Positions 1-8,802 are shown, counted from the stretch's first letter. The stretch is DNA of 64,000 bases from Lyngbya confervoides BDU141951 (GCF_000817775.3 NZ_JTHE03000061.1:62001-126000); one strand, 5' to 3'. Notes: generated by a model from the sequence alone, not told the origin. Translations and numbers: made by a program.

Positions 1-228
1 GTAAACCACAACCTTCCGCCCCCGATGGTGCTGCATGACCGTTGCTTCCACAGTAGCCCCTTGCACAAGGGGCTGGCCGAGGGTCACCTTGCCGTCTTCA
101 TTCACCAGCAGCACTTGGTCGAGGGTGACTTTGTCCTCTGCCTCTGCACTGAGACGCTCAATGTCGTAATACCGTCCGGGTTCTACCCGGAGTTGCTTCC
201 CACCCGTTTCGATAATTGCGTATGTCAT
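1..228 (-). CDS. rplU: 50S ribosomal protein L21 (3' end cut off by the window)
   Basis: Reading leftward from the ATG at 226-228 gives a protein beginning [18 protein letters not shown], the L21 start with its conserved ETGGKQ motif. It continues through a stretch ending [13 protein letters not shown]21 is a small protein of the large ribosomal subunit that binds 23S rRNA. About 76 of the usual ~100-130 residues are present; the rest lies before position 1. In bacteria rplU is normally followed by rpmA (L27), which would lie outside the window. Recognition is from the sequence itself and is secure. Confidence 0.95.
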   Translation of the reverse strand, partial: MTYAIIETGGKQLRVEPGRYYDIERLSAEAEDKVTLDQVLLVNEDGKVTLGQPLVQGATVEATVMQHHRGRKVVVY

Positions 229-619
229 AGCGTGGAATGTCCTTTCAATCAATTCGCCGTACAGGTTCCTGAGAGTCTTAAGGGGCAAGCGCCCAAGAGG
301 ACTCAGGATTTTTGCCTATCTGAACCTGATCCGAGCGGAGTCAAGCCATCTATAGCTTTGTGGCTTCTGAATTTTTGAGATAACAAAGTTAAAACTCAGC
401 TGATTCAAAACACCAGCTTACCAGTATCATAAATAAGCTGAGTCTCTGTCAAGTTTTGGGGCACCCATTTTACTGAGATCTGCTCCTGACCAGAGGCATC
501 CCCCCGTGGATTTGCCTGCAAGCAGATTTGTCTGAAAGCAGGATCTAAGAGGCCAGTCAACTGTTCTATTGGGAAGGTGTTTATAAATTCTCTATGTCCT
601 GTATAATGAGTGAGCTTGA
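229..619. other. Intergenic region between rplU and tRNA-Leu; candidate rplU leader hairpin
   Basis: About 390 bases without a convincing gene. A hairpin at 268-307 (CCTGAG pairing with CTCAGG, plus an inner GGGC/GCCC helix) lies in what would be the 5' leader of rplU on the minus strand, where some bacteria have L21 leader RNAs that regulate translation. That assignment is inference. On the plus strand a strong -10 hexamer TATAAT lies at 602-607, placed to drive the tRNA. An 83-codon minus-strand reading frame (405-656) runs into the tRNA and is not accepted as a gene. Confidence 0.4.
602..607 (+). promoter_or_regulatory. -10 box of the tRNA-Leu(CAA)/cca promoter
   Basis: A perfect TATAAT at 602-607 predicts transcription start near 613, about seven bases before the tRNA 5' end. 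I see no clear -35 hexamer at the usual distance. The same transcript would have to supply the cca mRNA, because no separate promoter fits between the tRNA and cca. Confidence 0.6.
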
Positions 620-701
620 GGGCGGATGGCGAAATTGGTAGACGCACCACACTCAAAATGTGGCGACTTCGGTCGTGAGAGTTCGAGTCTCTCTCCGCCC
701 A
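620..701 (+). tRNA. tRNA-Leu(CAA)
   Basis: Full class II tRNA cloverleaf. The acceptor stem is GGGCGGA (620-626) with TCCGCCC (694-700). The D arm contains the usual GGTAGACGC. The anticodon stem CCACA/TGTGG encloses loop CTCAAAA with anticodon CAA, reading UUG. A long variable arm CGAC-TTCG-GTCG follows, then the T arm GAGAG-TTCGAGT-CTCTC. The discriminator is A701. No CCA is encoded, so the mature tRNA needs the CCA-adding enzyme, whose start codon begins at this same base. Confidence 0.97.
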
Positions 702-1957
702 TGCAATCGGTACTTAACCCGCAAAGCTGGCCCTTTGAGCTGGAGGATTTACCCAACTCAGCCCGTTTAGTGGGTGGCGGCGTTCGAGATGCCCTCTTAG
801 GCCACTCTTCAGGCTATCTGGATCTAGACTTTGTCGTTAAAGATAGTCCGGTTTCAATCGCCCAGGCCATCGCCCGCCGTTACCAGGCTGGCTATGTTCT
901 GTTGGATGCAGAGCGTCAGATTGCGCGCGTGGTTTTTCCCAAGACCACCGCTGACTTTGCGCTGCAGGTGGGCAAGTCCCTGGAAGAGGATTTGCACCGC
1001 CGGGACTTTACCATTAACGCCATCGCCTACCGTCCCCATGATGGCAAAATCATGGATCCCCTGAACGGCTATGCCGATCTGCAACGCGGAACCATTCGGA
1101 TGATTTCCGAAGCCAACCTGCGTGATGATCCGCTGCGGTTGATGCGAGCCTACCGCCAAGCCGCCCAGCTTAATTTCACCCTGGATCCAGAGACGCAAAA
1201 TGCCATTCGAGAATTTGCCCCCCTCCTCTCTCAGGTTGCCGCAGAGCGCATCAAGGTGGAGCTAGGCTACTTGCTGAGCAGCAGTGCAGGGACGCCCTGG
1301 CTGTCGCAGCTCTACAAAGATGGCCTCCTAGAGCACTGCTTTCCAAACCTCTCGACGGAAAGCATCGCAAGACTGGCCGCCATTGATGAGGCGGAGGGGA
1401 TGTTGAGTCGTCAATATCCCGATTTGGCCTCTAAATTGCATCAGCGGCTCAGCGATCGCGCTCAAGGTGCAGAGGCCCTGCGGCGCACAGTTCTCTCCAC
1501 GGTCAAGCTGCTGGCCTTGGTGGCCCTCGACCCGGACACCGCTGAGGCTACGCTGCTGAAGCTAAAATATAGCCGCAATGAAATTCGCTTAATTTGTACC
1601 GTCATTCGCGGCATTCAAGCCTTTGCACAGCAGACGTCCCAAATTTTGGGGTCAAAGACTCAGCAATATCAGTTCTTCCAGCTCATGGGCAAATTCTTTC
1701 CGGCCTTTGTGGTGGTCAACCTGGCCATGGGCGGTTGTTTAGCGCAGCTTCAGCCCCTGATTCACGCCTATGGAGATCCCTCTAGTCCGGTGGCCCACCC
1801 CCAACCCCTCCTTTCCGGCTATGAGTTAATTCAGGCCCTGCACCTATCTCCAGGCCCCAATATCGGGAAGCTGCTCACGGCGATCGCCTATGCCCAAGCC
1901 GAAGGCCAGGTCCACAGCAAAGCCGAGGCCATCGCCTATGCTCGCCGTCAGCTCTAG
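701..1957 (+). CDS. cca: CCA tRNA nucleotidyltransferase (class II poly(A) polymerase family)
   Basis: Adds or repairs the 3' CCA end of tRNAs. The 418-residue protein has the family nucleotidyltransferase signature: LVGGGVRD (residues ~23-30) and LDLDFV (~40-45) with the metal-binding aspartates D41 and D43. The RRDFTINA motif and the DDPLRLMRAYR segment of the neck/body domain follow. The ATG at 701 is the only start that keeps GGGVRD at normal distance from the N-terminus. A longer frame from 626 merely translates the tRNA. The start codon A is the discriminator base of the upstream tRNA-Leu, and there is no clear Shine-Dalgarno. Whether it adds all of CCA or only part (some bacteria split the job) cannot be read from sequence. 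Confidence 0.92.
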   Translation: MQSVLNPQSWPFELEDLPNSARLVGGGVRDALLGHSSGYLDLDFVVKDSPVSIAQAIARRYQAGYVLLDAERQIARVVFPKTTADFALQVGKSLEEDLHRRDFTINAIAYRPHDGKIMDPLNGYADLQRGTIRMISEANLRDDPLRLMRAYRQAAQLNFTLDPETQNAIREFAPLLSQVAAERIKVELGYLLSSSAGTPWLSQLYKDGLLEHCFPNLSTESIARLAAIDEAEGMLSRQYPDLASKLHQRLSDRAQGAEALRRTVLSTVKLLALVALDPDTAEATLLKLKYSRNEIRLICTVIRGIQAFAQQTSQILGSKTQQYQFFQLMGKFFPAFVVVNLAMGGCLAQLQPLIHAYGDPSSPVAHPQPLLSGYELIQALHLSPGPNIGKLLTAIAYAQAEGQVHSKAEAIAYARRQL

Positions 1958-2014
1958 GCAACTCCGAAGCGCAGCCGCCCCGAACGGGCGTCAGGAGCGG
2001 CGACCTCAGGGGCT

Positions 2015-3667
2015 ATGAAGCTCTCTGTAGTGCGGCAGCGCCTGATCTTTTTGACGGCCCGGCACCGGCTGGGGTTGGTCTTTGCCGCCACCACCCTGAG
2101 CATCTTTCTGATCGATCGGTTGGCCGGAAGACTATTGAGCACCCTCTGGCAACGGATGGAGAGCGGCAACAGCAACCCTCTGGACATTGGCTTTGCCCCA
2201 GAGGTTTGGCTATCTGTGATTGGCCTCACCCTGGGAACCCTGGTCATTGTGATCTCCATTGCCGCCCAAACCATCCCGAAGGTGGCGGATCTCTACATGC
2301 AAGACTGGGTCAGCCTGTTCTACATCTGGTTTGTGATCGGGGGCAGTGCCCATGCGGTGTACCTCAAGGTGCTTCAGGACAACAGCGTTATTCTCCCCGC
2401 CAGTTTGATCCTCAACCTGTTTATCCTGCTGCCGCTGGCCATTATTCTGGCCTTTCCCTATATTTTTTATGTCCTCAGGAACATTCAGCCTGATACGGTC
2501 ATTCAAATTATTTTTCGGCGGCATAGCAGCCTAATGCGGCAGCTCACCCGCCCCAGTTTTCAGACGGCCCTAGCAAAGGATCCCTATCGCACAGCTCTCC
2601 ATCAGTCCCTGTTAGAGTCTTTGACTCAGCTTGAAAGTATCTTTGGCTATGTCACTTTCAAAGAGCCCAAGGCTAGAGTCATTCAGGTCATTGGGATGCT
2701 GCTGCAGGAATACGTCTGGATGAAGCCGGCCCTCGGCAGTCGTTTTTTCCAGATTAGTTCAGCCATTCGCCAAGATCTCGCCTTCCAAACCATGGCCGAT
2801 CAGTTCCAGGCCATTGAAGAAAATCATATTTTCTATGAGCAAAAATGCTACCGGGTGTTGGGGAACGCCTACCTGAGGCTATTGGAAGACCAGGAGTTTG
2901 ATTTAGCCTCCTTGTGCGGTACCCAGCTGATTCAGGTGGGGGCCACGGCCCTTCAGGCCAACGATGAGGGACTGCTCGACATTACCATCACTCGCATCAA
3001 TACCTTGATGCGGTTTGCCCTTAAGCATGGCTTAACCCACAACGAGGCACGTCATCTTTACAACCTTGTCTTTCACTACCGCGAACTCATTGAGTCACTC
3101 ATTGAATTCGAACGCCGCCAGAAAGCCCAGCGCTGCGTTTACTATCTTCGCACCTACGCCAATGAAATTTATCAGCAGGGCCAATCAACGCCGCAGGTCC
3201 TGTTCATTGTGGATGTGGTCGCGGCAGAAATGCGAACGCTGCTGATCAAAACCCATCAGGCTCGCTGGCCCTTAGAGATTCAGCGATCGCTCCTGAGCGA
3301 GATGCTGCAAGTGGATAACCCACCAGAACTCGACCCCACCAGCATCGAGCCGCGGCATAAAAATAGCGGCGTGCGGATGCTGCAAATCAGCTTGGCCCTC
3401 TATTACCTCAAGGTTCAACAGCCGGAGTTTGTGGCACTGATCATTGAGGATATCCTGGATGACATGCAGATCTTGGGGACCCAGGGCTTTCAGGCCATGA
3501 TGCAGCGCACCTGCGATCGCCTCCAGGCCACCCAGCCCACCTATTGGGAAGAAACCGATCGGGGGAACCGCAATTTGTTCTACACAGATGATACCGATCA
3601 AATTCCCCATTTTCTGGAGCATTTAGATCGCCAAATTCGCCGCCATTCCCTGCCGCGATCGCCTTAA
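2015..3667 (+). CDS. Predicted membrane protein, DUF2254-like layout
   Basis: A 550-residue protein that I do not recognise with certainty. Four hydrophobic segments lie in the first ~160 residues (around 20-40, 63-85, 98-120 and 128-152). A long, soluble, mainly helical region of about 390 residues follows. The hydrophobic pattern with ITLxxQ-like text (VISIAAQTIPK) resembles the DUF2254 integral membrane family, but only loosely. It starts 57 bases after cca and could share its transcript. Its stop overlaps the stop of the convergent cysteine desulfurase gene by four bases. No function can be assigned. Confidence 0.65.
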   Translation: MKLSVVRQRLIFLTARHRLGLVFAATTLSIFLIDRLAGRLLSTLWQRMESGNSNPLDIGFAPEVWLSVIGLTLGTLVIVISIAAQTIPKVADLYMQDWVSLFYIWFVIGGSAHAVYLKVLQDNSVILPASLILNLFILLPLAIILAFPYIFYVLRNIQPDTVIQIIFRRHSSLMRQLTRPSFQTALAKDPYRTALHQSLLESLTQLESIFGYVTFKEPKARVIQVIGMLLQEYVWMKPALGSRFFQISSAIRQDLAFQTMADQFQAIEENHIFYEQKCYRVLGNAYLRLLEDQEFDLASLCGTQLIQVGATALQANDEGLLDITITRINTLMRFALKHGLTHNEARHLYNLVFHYRELIESLIEFERRQKAQRCVYYLRTYANEIYQQGQSTPQVLFIVDVVAAEMRTLLIKTHQARWPLEIQRSLLSEMLQVDNPPELDPTSIEPRHKNSGVRMLQISLALYYLKVQQPEFVALIIEDILDDMQILGTQGFQAMMQRTCDRLQATQPTYWEETDRGNRNLFYTDDTDQIPHFLEHLDRQIRRHSLPRSP

Positions 3668-4833
3668 GGGCGAACCGCGGCACGTAAACTGGTGACGGCC
3701 TCGCGCACCCCTTGCCCAGCTTCCGCAATCTCTTCAGCCGTGGTAAAGCGACCCATGCCAAAGCGCAGGGTTGCCTGAGCCAGCCGTGCTGGTCGCCCCA
3801 GAGCCCTGAGGACAGGGGAGGGTGCCGACTTTCCGGAGGAACAGGCTGACCCCGAGGAGACGGCGATGGCCTTTTGTACCGCCAGGATCAGGGCCGATCC
3901 ATCCACGCCAGCAAAACTCACGCTCAGGCAACCTGGCAGGCAGCGAGTGGGATGACCATTTCGGTAAACCCCTCCCAGGGTCTGAAGATCTTGCCAGAGG
4001 GCGTTTCGAAGCTGGATCAGCCGCGCCTGTTCCCTGGCTTGCTCTGCCAGCCCCAGATCAATGGCTGTCGCGAGTCCCATAATCTGGTGGGTAGCCAGGG
4101 TTCCCGATCGCACCCCCCGTTCTTGCTCACCGCCGTGGAGTTGGGGTGCTAGTCGCACTGAGCGCCTGAGATACAGCGCCCCTATTCCCTTAGGGCCGTA
4201 GAGCTTATGTCCCGTGATTGAGAGCAGATCAATCTTTTGAGCCACCACATCTAGAGGCACCTTGGCAATGGCCTGCGCCGCATCGGTGTGGAACAAAATG
4301 CCGCGCTCCCGGCAAATTGCACCAATCTCCGCAAGGGGCTGGAGTACCCCAATTTCGTTGTTGGCCGCCATCACCGACACCAGAACGGTATCCGGACGGA
4401 GCGATCGCTCAAGCTCCCCCATATCCAGCAATCCCTGGGAATCCACCCCAAGGTAGGTCACCTCAAACCCCAGAGTCTCCAGATAGCGACAGGGGGCCAG
4501 CACGGCACTATGCTCTGTCTGCACCGTGACCAAATGTCGTCCCTTTGCCAGGTATCGCTCCGCCACTCCCTTAATCGCCAAATTATTGGACTCCGTGGCG
4601 CCGCTGGTAAAAATAATTTCCTCTGGCTGGGCATGCAGCGCTTTAGCAATCGTGCGCCTGGCTTGCTTCACTGCCGCCGCCGCCTGCCAGCCCTGGGCAT
4701 GGCTCAAGCTGGCCGGGTTACCGGGATAGGTGTGCAGGTAAGGCAGCATGGCGGCAATGACCCGTTCATCAACAGGGGTTGTGGCCATGCCGTCGAGGTA
4801 AATGGGCCAGGGGCGGTCGGCAGATCGGCTCAT
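3664..4833 (-). CDS. Cysteine desulfurase, NifS/IscS class (PLP-dependent)
   Basis: Removes sulfur from cysteine for Fe-S cluster and thio-cofactor synthesis. The 389-residue protein shows the fold-type I motifs: IYLDGMATTP near the N-terminus, FTSGATESNN (~75-84), TEH with H108, the HTDAAQ box (D184), and the PLP lysine in SITGHKLYGPKG (K210). The catalytic cysteine sits in SSGSACSSG (C331). This loop type fits the NifS/IscS group rather than SufS. Its ATG overlaps the sodC stop (ATGA), so the two are translationally coupled. It converges with the upstream membrane-protein gene, with stop codons overlapping. Confidence 0.93.
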   Translation of the reverse strand: MSRSADRPWPIYLDGMATTPVDERVIAAMLPYLHTYPGNPASLSHAQGWQAAAAVKQARRTIAKALHAQPEEIIFTSGATESNNLAIKGVAERYLAKGRHLVTVQTEHSAVLAPCRYLETLGFEVTYLGVDSQGLLDMGELERSLRPDTVLVSVMAANNEIGVLQPLAEIGAICRERGILFHTDAAQAIAKVPLDVVAQKIDLLSITGHKLYGPKGIGALYLRRSVRLAPQLHGGEQERGVRSGTLATHQIMGLATAIDLGLAEQAREQARLIQLRNALWQDLQTLGGVYRNGHPTRCLPGCLSVSFAGVDGSALILAVQKAIAVSSGSACSSGKSAPSPVLRALGRPARLAQATLRFGMGRFTTAEEIAEAGQGVREAVTSLRAAVRP

Positions 4834-5411
4834 GACTCCGGTTGATTCACCTGCCGCACACCAATCACGCCTTGGGCAATCCGAGCACCAGCATTTCCCG
4901 TGGGCTGGCCACCGTCGTCTTCATCGGCATGAATAATCACGCCGCGCCCTAGAATTGGATTTTTAGTTCCGTTGATGGAAATATTGTCCACCGTAATTTC
5001 TTGGCGCGCATTGCCCTGGGCATCTGCGGTTAAATTGCCCAAATCTCCGGCGTGACGATTGGTTTTGTTGGGCAGGGCATGATCTTGATTTTCAGGGTTG
5101 TAATGCCCGCCCATGGAGTTCCCATCTGGGGTACTGATATCCCCAAATTCGTGAATATGCCAGCCGTGAACCGTATTGGGCTTAAGCCCCTGCACATTAA
5201 CCACCACTTGCACCGCCTCACCCGCCTGGACAAAGTCCACCGTTCCGGAGACGTCGTTTCCCTGGGTAGGGGTCAACACCGCGATCGCACGGTCAATCGG
5301 ATCTGTTCCCGGACTTCCCGAATCTCCAGAGGGCGCAGAACCACCGTCACAGCTTGTTAGGAATACAACCCCCAGCAGGACAGGAAACAGTCCCCATACT
5401 CGTCGGTTCAT
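4830..5411 (-). CDS. sodC: Cu/Zn superoxide dismutase, lipoprotein
   Basis: Converts superoxide to oxygen and hydrogen peroxide outside the cytoplasm. The start at 5411 (MNRRVWG) is chosen because an AGAGAGGA Shine-Dalgarno precedes it and a lipoprotein signal follows (hydrophobic run ending LTSC, C21). The mature part carries the copper/zinc ligands HGWHIHEFGD, GGHYNPENQDHALPNK, RHAGDLGN and the C-terminal IIHADEDD followed by GNAGARIAQGVIG. About 193 residues, normal for bacterial SodC. A longer frame to 5528 overlaps the next gene and is unlikely. Cu/Zn SOD is less common in cyanobacteria than Fe-, Mn- or Ni-SOD. It is coupled to the cysteine desulfurase. Confidence 0.9.
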   Translation of the reverse strand: MNRRVWGLFPVLLGVVFLTSCDGGSAPSGDSGSPGTDPIDRAIAVLTPTQGNDVSGTVDFVQAGEAVQVVVNVQGLKPNTVHGWHIHEFGDISTPDGNSMGGHYNPENQDHALPNKTNRHAGDLGNLTADAQGNARQEITVDNISINGTKNPILGRGVIIHADEDDGGQPTGNAGARIAQGVIGVRQVNQPES

Positions 5412-5487
5412 CACAGATTTTTCCTCTCTTGAGCACCCTTCTACCTTATCGGCTTTCATGATGCAGACAGGAAAAAGCAGGATAAAT

Positions 5488-5757
5488 TTAACGGGCTTTT
5501 CGCTTGCGAAATTTCTGCATTTCCACAAATTCCTGGGAGAGGGGTTCTCCTAAGCCTCGCTCAATTTCCATCACCTTGGTGGAGATAAAATCCAGGGTTT
5601 TTTGGCTTAGCCAGCCTCGCATCACGGCAATTTCACCAAACTTCATCCCGGTGGAGACTTGGTCGCTCAAGATGACGTCAACCTGCGCCTCGGTCAGCAA
5701 ACCCGCATCAATGAGATAGCTGCCAATTCGTTTGGAGTGGGGATCGTACCTGAGCAT
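5488..5757 (-). CDS. Small protein with a single MshEN-like (GspE N-terminal) domain
   Basis: About 89 residues starting at MLRYDPHSKRIG. A start at 5793 adding 12 residues is also possible. RIGSYLIDAGLLTEAQVDVI followed by LSDQ matches the pattern RLGxxLxxxG...L..L..Q of MshEN domains, found at the N-terminus of type II secretion and type IV pilus ATPases, where they can bind cyclic di-GMP. A second, weaker copy starts at KFGEIAVMRGWLSQ. No ATPase domain follows. Its place in the hisC-ylqF-sodC run says little about role. The domain call is by motif; ligand binding is inference. Confidence 0.6.
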   Translation of the reverse strand: MLRYDPHSKRIGSYLIDAGLLTEAQVDVILSDQVSTGMKFGEIAVMRGWLSQKTLDFISTKVMEIERGLGEPLSQEFVEMQKFRKRKAR

Positions 5758-5825
5758 AAATGAGGAAGGGTTGTTTGAGGTCAGCATACCCAATTCATCC
5801 TGAGAATCGAACCTCGGTTGCCGAT

Positions 5826-6713
5826 CTAAATTGTTGAGTTTTCGGGCGGCGTTTCCAGCGCGATCGCCCCGAGCATCCCCTTTCGAAAGTCGTTGAGAAC
5901 TTGCTGGGCGGTCCGCTCCACATCGCCCCGATGATTCAACTGGGCAAGTTCAGCCAGATATTCATCCCCACTTTGATCTGTCAAGGCCAGATCATAGCGA
6001 CTGGCCAAAACATGACAGGGCACGTAGTGAGTCACCACTTCGTTGTAGGCCTCAATCTGCTGCAGTTGCTCAATCAGCTGTGCACAAACCCGCTGATTGT
6101 CGTAGGCCGCCTGGCCAATATCATCACACATCGCCAAACGATAGGCGGCGCTTTGGTCCGTGAGTTTGGCCGGCAAGACCCCCGGCGCATCTAAAAGTTC
6201 GAGTTCCTGCGAAACGCGCACCCAGCGCAGTTGGCGCGTCACCCCAGGGCGGCGTGCGCTTTCTACAATCCGTCGCTTGAGCAAGCGGTTAATCAAGGCG
6301 GACTTCCCCACGTTGGGAAAACCGATCACCACCGCCCGCACCGGACGGGGCAACATGCCGCGATCGCGTCGTCGCTGGTTCAGCTGCTTTCCCGCCGCCT
6401 GGGAGGCTTGCATCACGTTTTGTAATCCCTTCCCGGCCTGAGCATTGGTAAAAAAGGGGGTTTCCCCTATGGCTTTAAAGTACTCTCGCCAGTGATCGCG
6501 GGCCGCCGCAGAAATTAAATCCATGCGGTTGAGCACAAGAATCCGCGGTTTCTCGCCGATCCAGTGGAGAACCTTGGGGTGTCGACTGGCCAGGGGAATC
6601 CGAGCGTCCCGCACCTCAAACACCAAGTCCACGCGTTTGAGTTGATCGAGCAGGGCGCGTTCGGCCTTCGCAATATGGCCGGGATACCATTGAATGGGAG
6701 GCGTAGACACCAT
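5826..6713 (-). CDS. ylqF: Ribosome biogenesis GTPase YlqF/RbgA
   Basis: Circularly permuted GTPase that helps assemble the 50S subunit. In 295 residues the G motifs come in permuted order: N-terminal IQWYPGHIAKAERAL, then NRMDLI (G4, ~61-66), then GFPNVGKSALINRL (G1) and finally DAPGVL (G3). The family C-terminal helical region follows. The gene starts seven bases after hisC ends and is probably in the same transcript. Confidence 0.93.
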   Translation of the reverse strand: MVSTPPIQWYPGHIAKAERALLDQLKRVDLVFEVRDARIPLASRHPKVLHWIGEKPRILVLNRMDLISAAARDHWREYFKAIGETPFFTNAQAGKGLQNVMQASQAAGKQLNQRRRDRGMLPRPVRAVVIGFPNVGKSALINRLLKRRIVESARRPGVTRQLRWVRVSQELELLDAPGVLPAKLTDQSAAYRLAMCDDIGQAAYDNQRVCAQLIEQLQQIEAYNEVVTHYVPCHVLASRYDLALTDQSGDEYLAELAQLNHRGDVERTAQQVLNDFRKGMLGAIALETPPENSTI

Positions 6714-6719
6714 GGGACC

Positions 6720-7787
6720 TCACGAGATCAGATCAGCAAGGACTCCACAGAGCAGCGCATTTTGCGCGTCGGTGCCCACCGTAATTCGCAGCTTATCCTC
6801 TAAATCCGGTAGAGCAAAGTAGCGCACGTAAATGTCCCTTGCCTTGAGATCTAGCATAAGCTGCTCAGCGTCAACGGGTGGGCGCACCAGCAAAAAGTTC
6901 GTCACTGAAGGCCAAACCTGACAGCCGAGGCGCTGGAGCTGCTGCGCTAGCCACTGCCGCGATCGCCGCACCTTCTCGACATTGCGGCCCAGATGATCTT
7001 GATCCTGGATTGCGGCAGTGCCCAACAAAGTGGCGATCGCATCCAAGCTATAGCTATCCTTGACCTGATTGAGGGCCTGGATGACCGGGGGCTGAGCAAT
7101 GGCATATCCCAATCGCAGACCCGCCAGGGAATAGCCCTTTGACAAGGTGCGTAGCAGCACAACCCGTTCCGAGGCTCGCACCAGGGCTAGGGCCGAGGAG
7201 GGGGCAAAATCCCCATAGGCTTCATCAATCACCAGCAGTCCTGAAACTCGCTGTGCCAACTGTTCTAAATCCGCCAGGGCAATCGCGGTGCCCGAGGGGC
7301 TGGCTGGAGCCGCCACCAGGGTGACTTTTCCCCGCGCTTGAAGCAGGGCCTGAACGGGAAGGTCGAAGGTTTTGGGGAAGGGTACTGCCTGCTTTTGAGC
7401 ACCCTGGAGGTCGGCCAGGGTGGGATAGAGGGCATAGGTGGGCCAGGGATAGACCAGGCGATCGCCCGCATCCACAAAGGCAGCCATGATTAAACTCAAG
7501 AGGTGATCGCTCCCATTGCCCACGATCACCCAATCAGGGTCAACCTGATGCAGGTGTCCTGCAGCCTCTCGAAAGATCTGAGCACTGGCATCCGGATAGC
7601 GCCGCAGATGTTCGGCATCCAGATGATGCAAAGCCTCAAGCACCCTCGGAGAGGGAGGATAGGGATTTTCGTTGGTGTTGAGTTTTAGGACAGGACTGCC
7701 AGGGGGCGGCTGCGATCCGGGGCGATAGCCTGACACGGATCGCAGGTGCGATCGCACCAACTGAGAGATGAGGGAGGAGGAAGACAT
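6720..7787 (-). CDS. hisC: Histidinol-phosphate aminotransferase
   Basis: PLP enzyme converting imidazole acetol-phosphate to histidinol phosphate in histidine synthesis. The 355-residue protein has LKLNTNENPYPPSP near the N-terminus and GNGSDHLL at the cofactor phosphate site. VIDEAYGDF and the PLP lysine in RTLSKGYSLAGLRLGYA follow. Length is normal. It is followed closely by ylqF. The spacer of about 160 bases on its upstream side, toward pstB, holds nothing I recognise. Confidence 0.92.
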   Translation of the reverse strand: MSSSSLISQLVRSHLRSVSGYRPGSQPPPGSPVLKLNTNENPYPPSPRVLEALHHLDAEHLRRYPDASAQIFREAAGHLHQVDPDWVIVGNGSDHLLSLIMAAFVDAGDRLVYPWPTYALYPTLADLQGAQKQAVPFPKTFDLPVQALLQARGKVTLVAAPASPSGTAIALADLEQLAQRVSGLLVIDEAYGDFAPSSALALVRASERVVLLRTLSKGYSLAGLRLGYAIAQPPVIQALNQVKDSYSLDAIATLLGTAAIQDQDHLGRNVEKVRRSRQWLAQQLQRLGCQVWPSVTNFLLVRPPVDAEQLMLDLKARDIYVRYFALPDLEDKLRITVGTDAQNALLCGVLADLIS

Positions 7788-7944
7788 GCTGGCAAAAGAT
7801 AGGCTGGCGGTGCCAAGTATACTGACTCCTGGGGCGCGATCGCCACAGGGCCGAAGTTTTGGGACCCCTTGATCATTTCTGTCTCATTGGGGAGGCCCGT
7901 GGATCGAGACCTCACACCATCGTTCCCGGCGATTTAGCCCTCGC

Positions 7945-8793
7945 CTACCCCCGCTGCCCGGAAACATAGGCCTGGGTGAGAGGATGTTGGGGAGCTTCAA
8001 AAATATCCTGGGTGGGTCCCACCTCAATGAGCTGCCCCACACCCTGATGCTGCCAGAAGACTGCAACGCGATCAGCCACTCGGCTAGCCTGAGCAAGATT
8101 ATGGGTGACAATCACAATGGTGTACTGCCCCCGCAGGCGGCGAATTAAATCTTCAATGACTTCACTGGCAATTGGGTCAAGGGCACTACAGGGTTCGTCC
8201 ATCAGCAGCACCTGAGGCTTGAGGACCAAGGCTCGCGCTAAGCACAGTCGCTGCTGCTGCCCCCCGGAGAGCGCCTGGGCTGGAGACTGGAGTCGATCCT
8301 TCACCTCGGCCCAAAGTCCCACATCCTCCAGAGCCTGCTGGATTTGACGCCGCTGCTGCTGGCGATCGCGCAGACCATGCTCTCGTAGCGGAAACGCCAG
8401 ATTTCGATAGATGGACAGAGGAAAGGGGCTAGGGCGCTGAAACAGCATCCCCACGCGCCGCCGCAGTTGCCATAGGGGAATATCTTGAATGCGGTCCTCC
8501 CCCAAATAGACTTGACCGGCGAGGTGGGTCCCAACATCAAGTTCAATGAGGCGATTGAGACAGTTTAGAAGGCTAGTCTTGCCACAGCCCGAGGGACCGA
8601 TGATGGCATTTACCTGGCCCGCAGCAAAATGAAGGGTCACAGCGCGAAAGGCAGGCGTTTTCCCGTAGAACAAACACAGATTTTCCGTGCGCATCCCTGG
8701 CGCGGACTGGGCAGAGGCCGACATCGGGGCAGAGGCCGCCGCAGATTTTGACCCAGTCGACCAGCGGGGAAACAGCTTGAACATATCGTCCAT
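7945..8793 (-). CDS. pstB: Phosphate ABC transporter, ATP-binding protein
   Basis: ATPase subunit of the high-affinity Pst phosphate importer. It shows Walker A GPSGCGKTS, Q-loop FQRPSPFPLSIYRNLAF (the PSPFP text is typical of PstB), signature LSGGQQQRLCLARAL, Walker B VLLMDEPCSALDP and the switch histidine in IVTHNLAQA. Start at ATG 8793 is chosen; ATG 8784 is also possible and has a better-spaced GAGG, and a TTG at 8802 abuts pstA. The N-terminal ~35 residues, rich in Ser and Ala, are longer than usual for PstB. Last gene of pstS-C-A-B; no phoU follows. Confidence 0.93.
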   Translation of the reverse strand: MDDMFKLFPRWSTGSKSAAASAPMSASAQSAPGMRTENLCLFYGKTPAFRAVTLHFAAGQVNAIIGPSGCGKTSLLNCLNRLIELDVGTHLAGQVYLGEDRIQDIPLWQLRRRVGMLFQRPSPFPLSIYRNLAFPLREHGLRDRQQQRRQIQQALEDVGLWAEVKDRLQSPAQALSGGQQQRLCLARALVLKPQVLLMDEPCSALDPIASEVIEDLIRRLRGQYTIVIVTHNLAQASRVADRVAVFWQHQGVGQLIEVGPTQDIFEAPQHPLTQAYVSGQRG

Positions 8794-8802
8794 CCTCAGC
8801 AA

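Noticed and set aside
405-656. 83-codon minus-strand reading frame upstream of rplU
   Set aside because: It starts inside tRNA-Leu, reads through the tRNA promoter in antisense, has no ribosome site and resembles no family I know.
626-700. 25-codon N-terminal extension of cca
   Set aside because: It is a translation of the tRNA-Leu sequence itself; the real start is the ATG at 701.
4288-4845. 185-codon plus-strand frame
   Set aside because: Lies entirely antisense to the cysteine desulfurase, whose motifs are complete; a shadow frame in GC-rich coding DNA.
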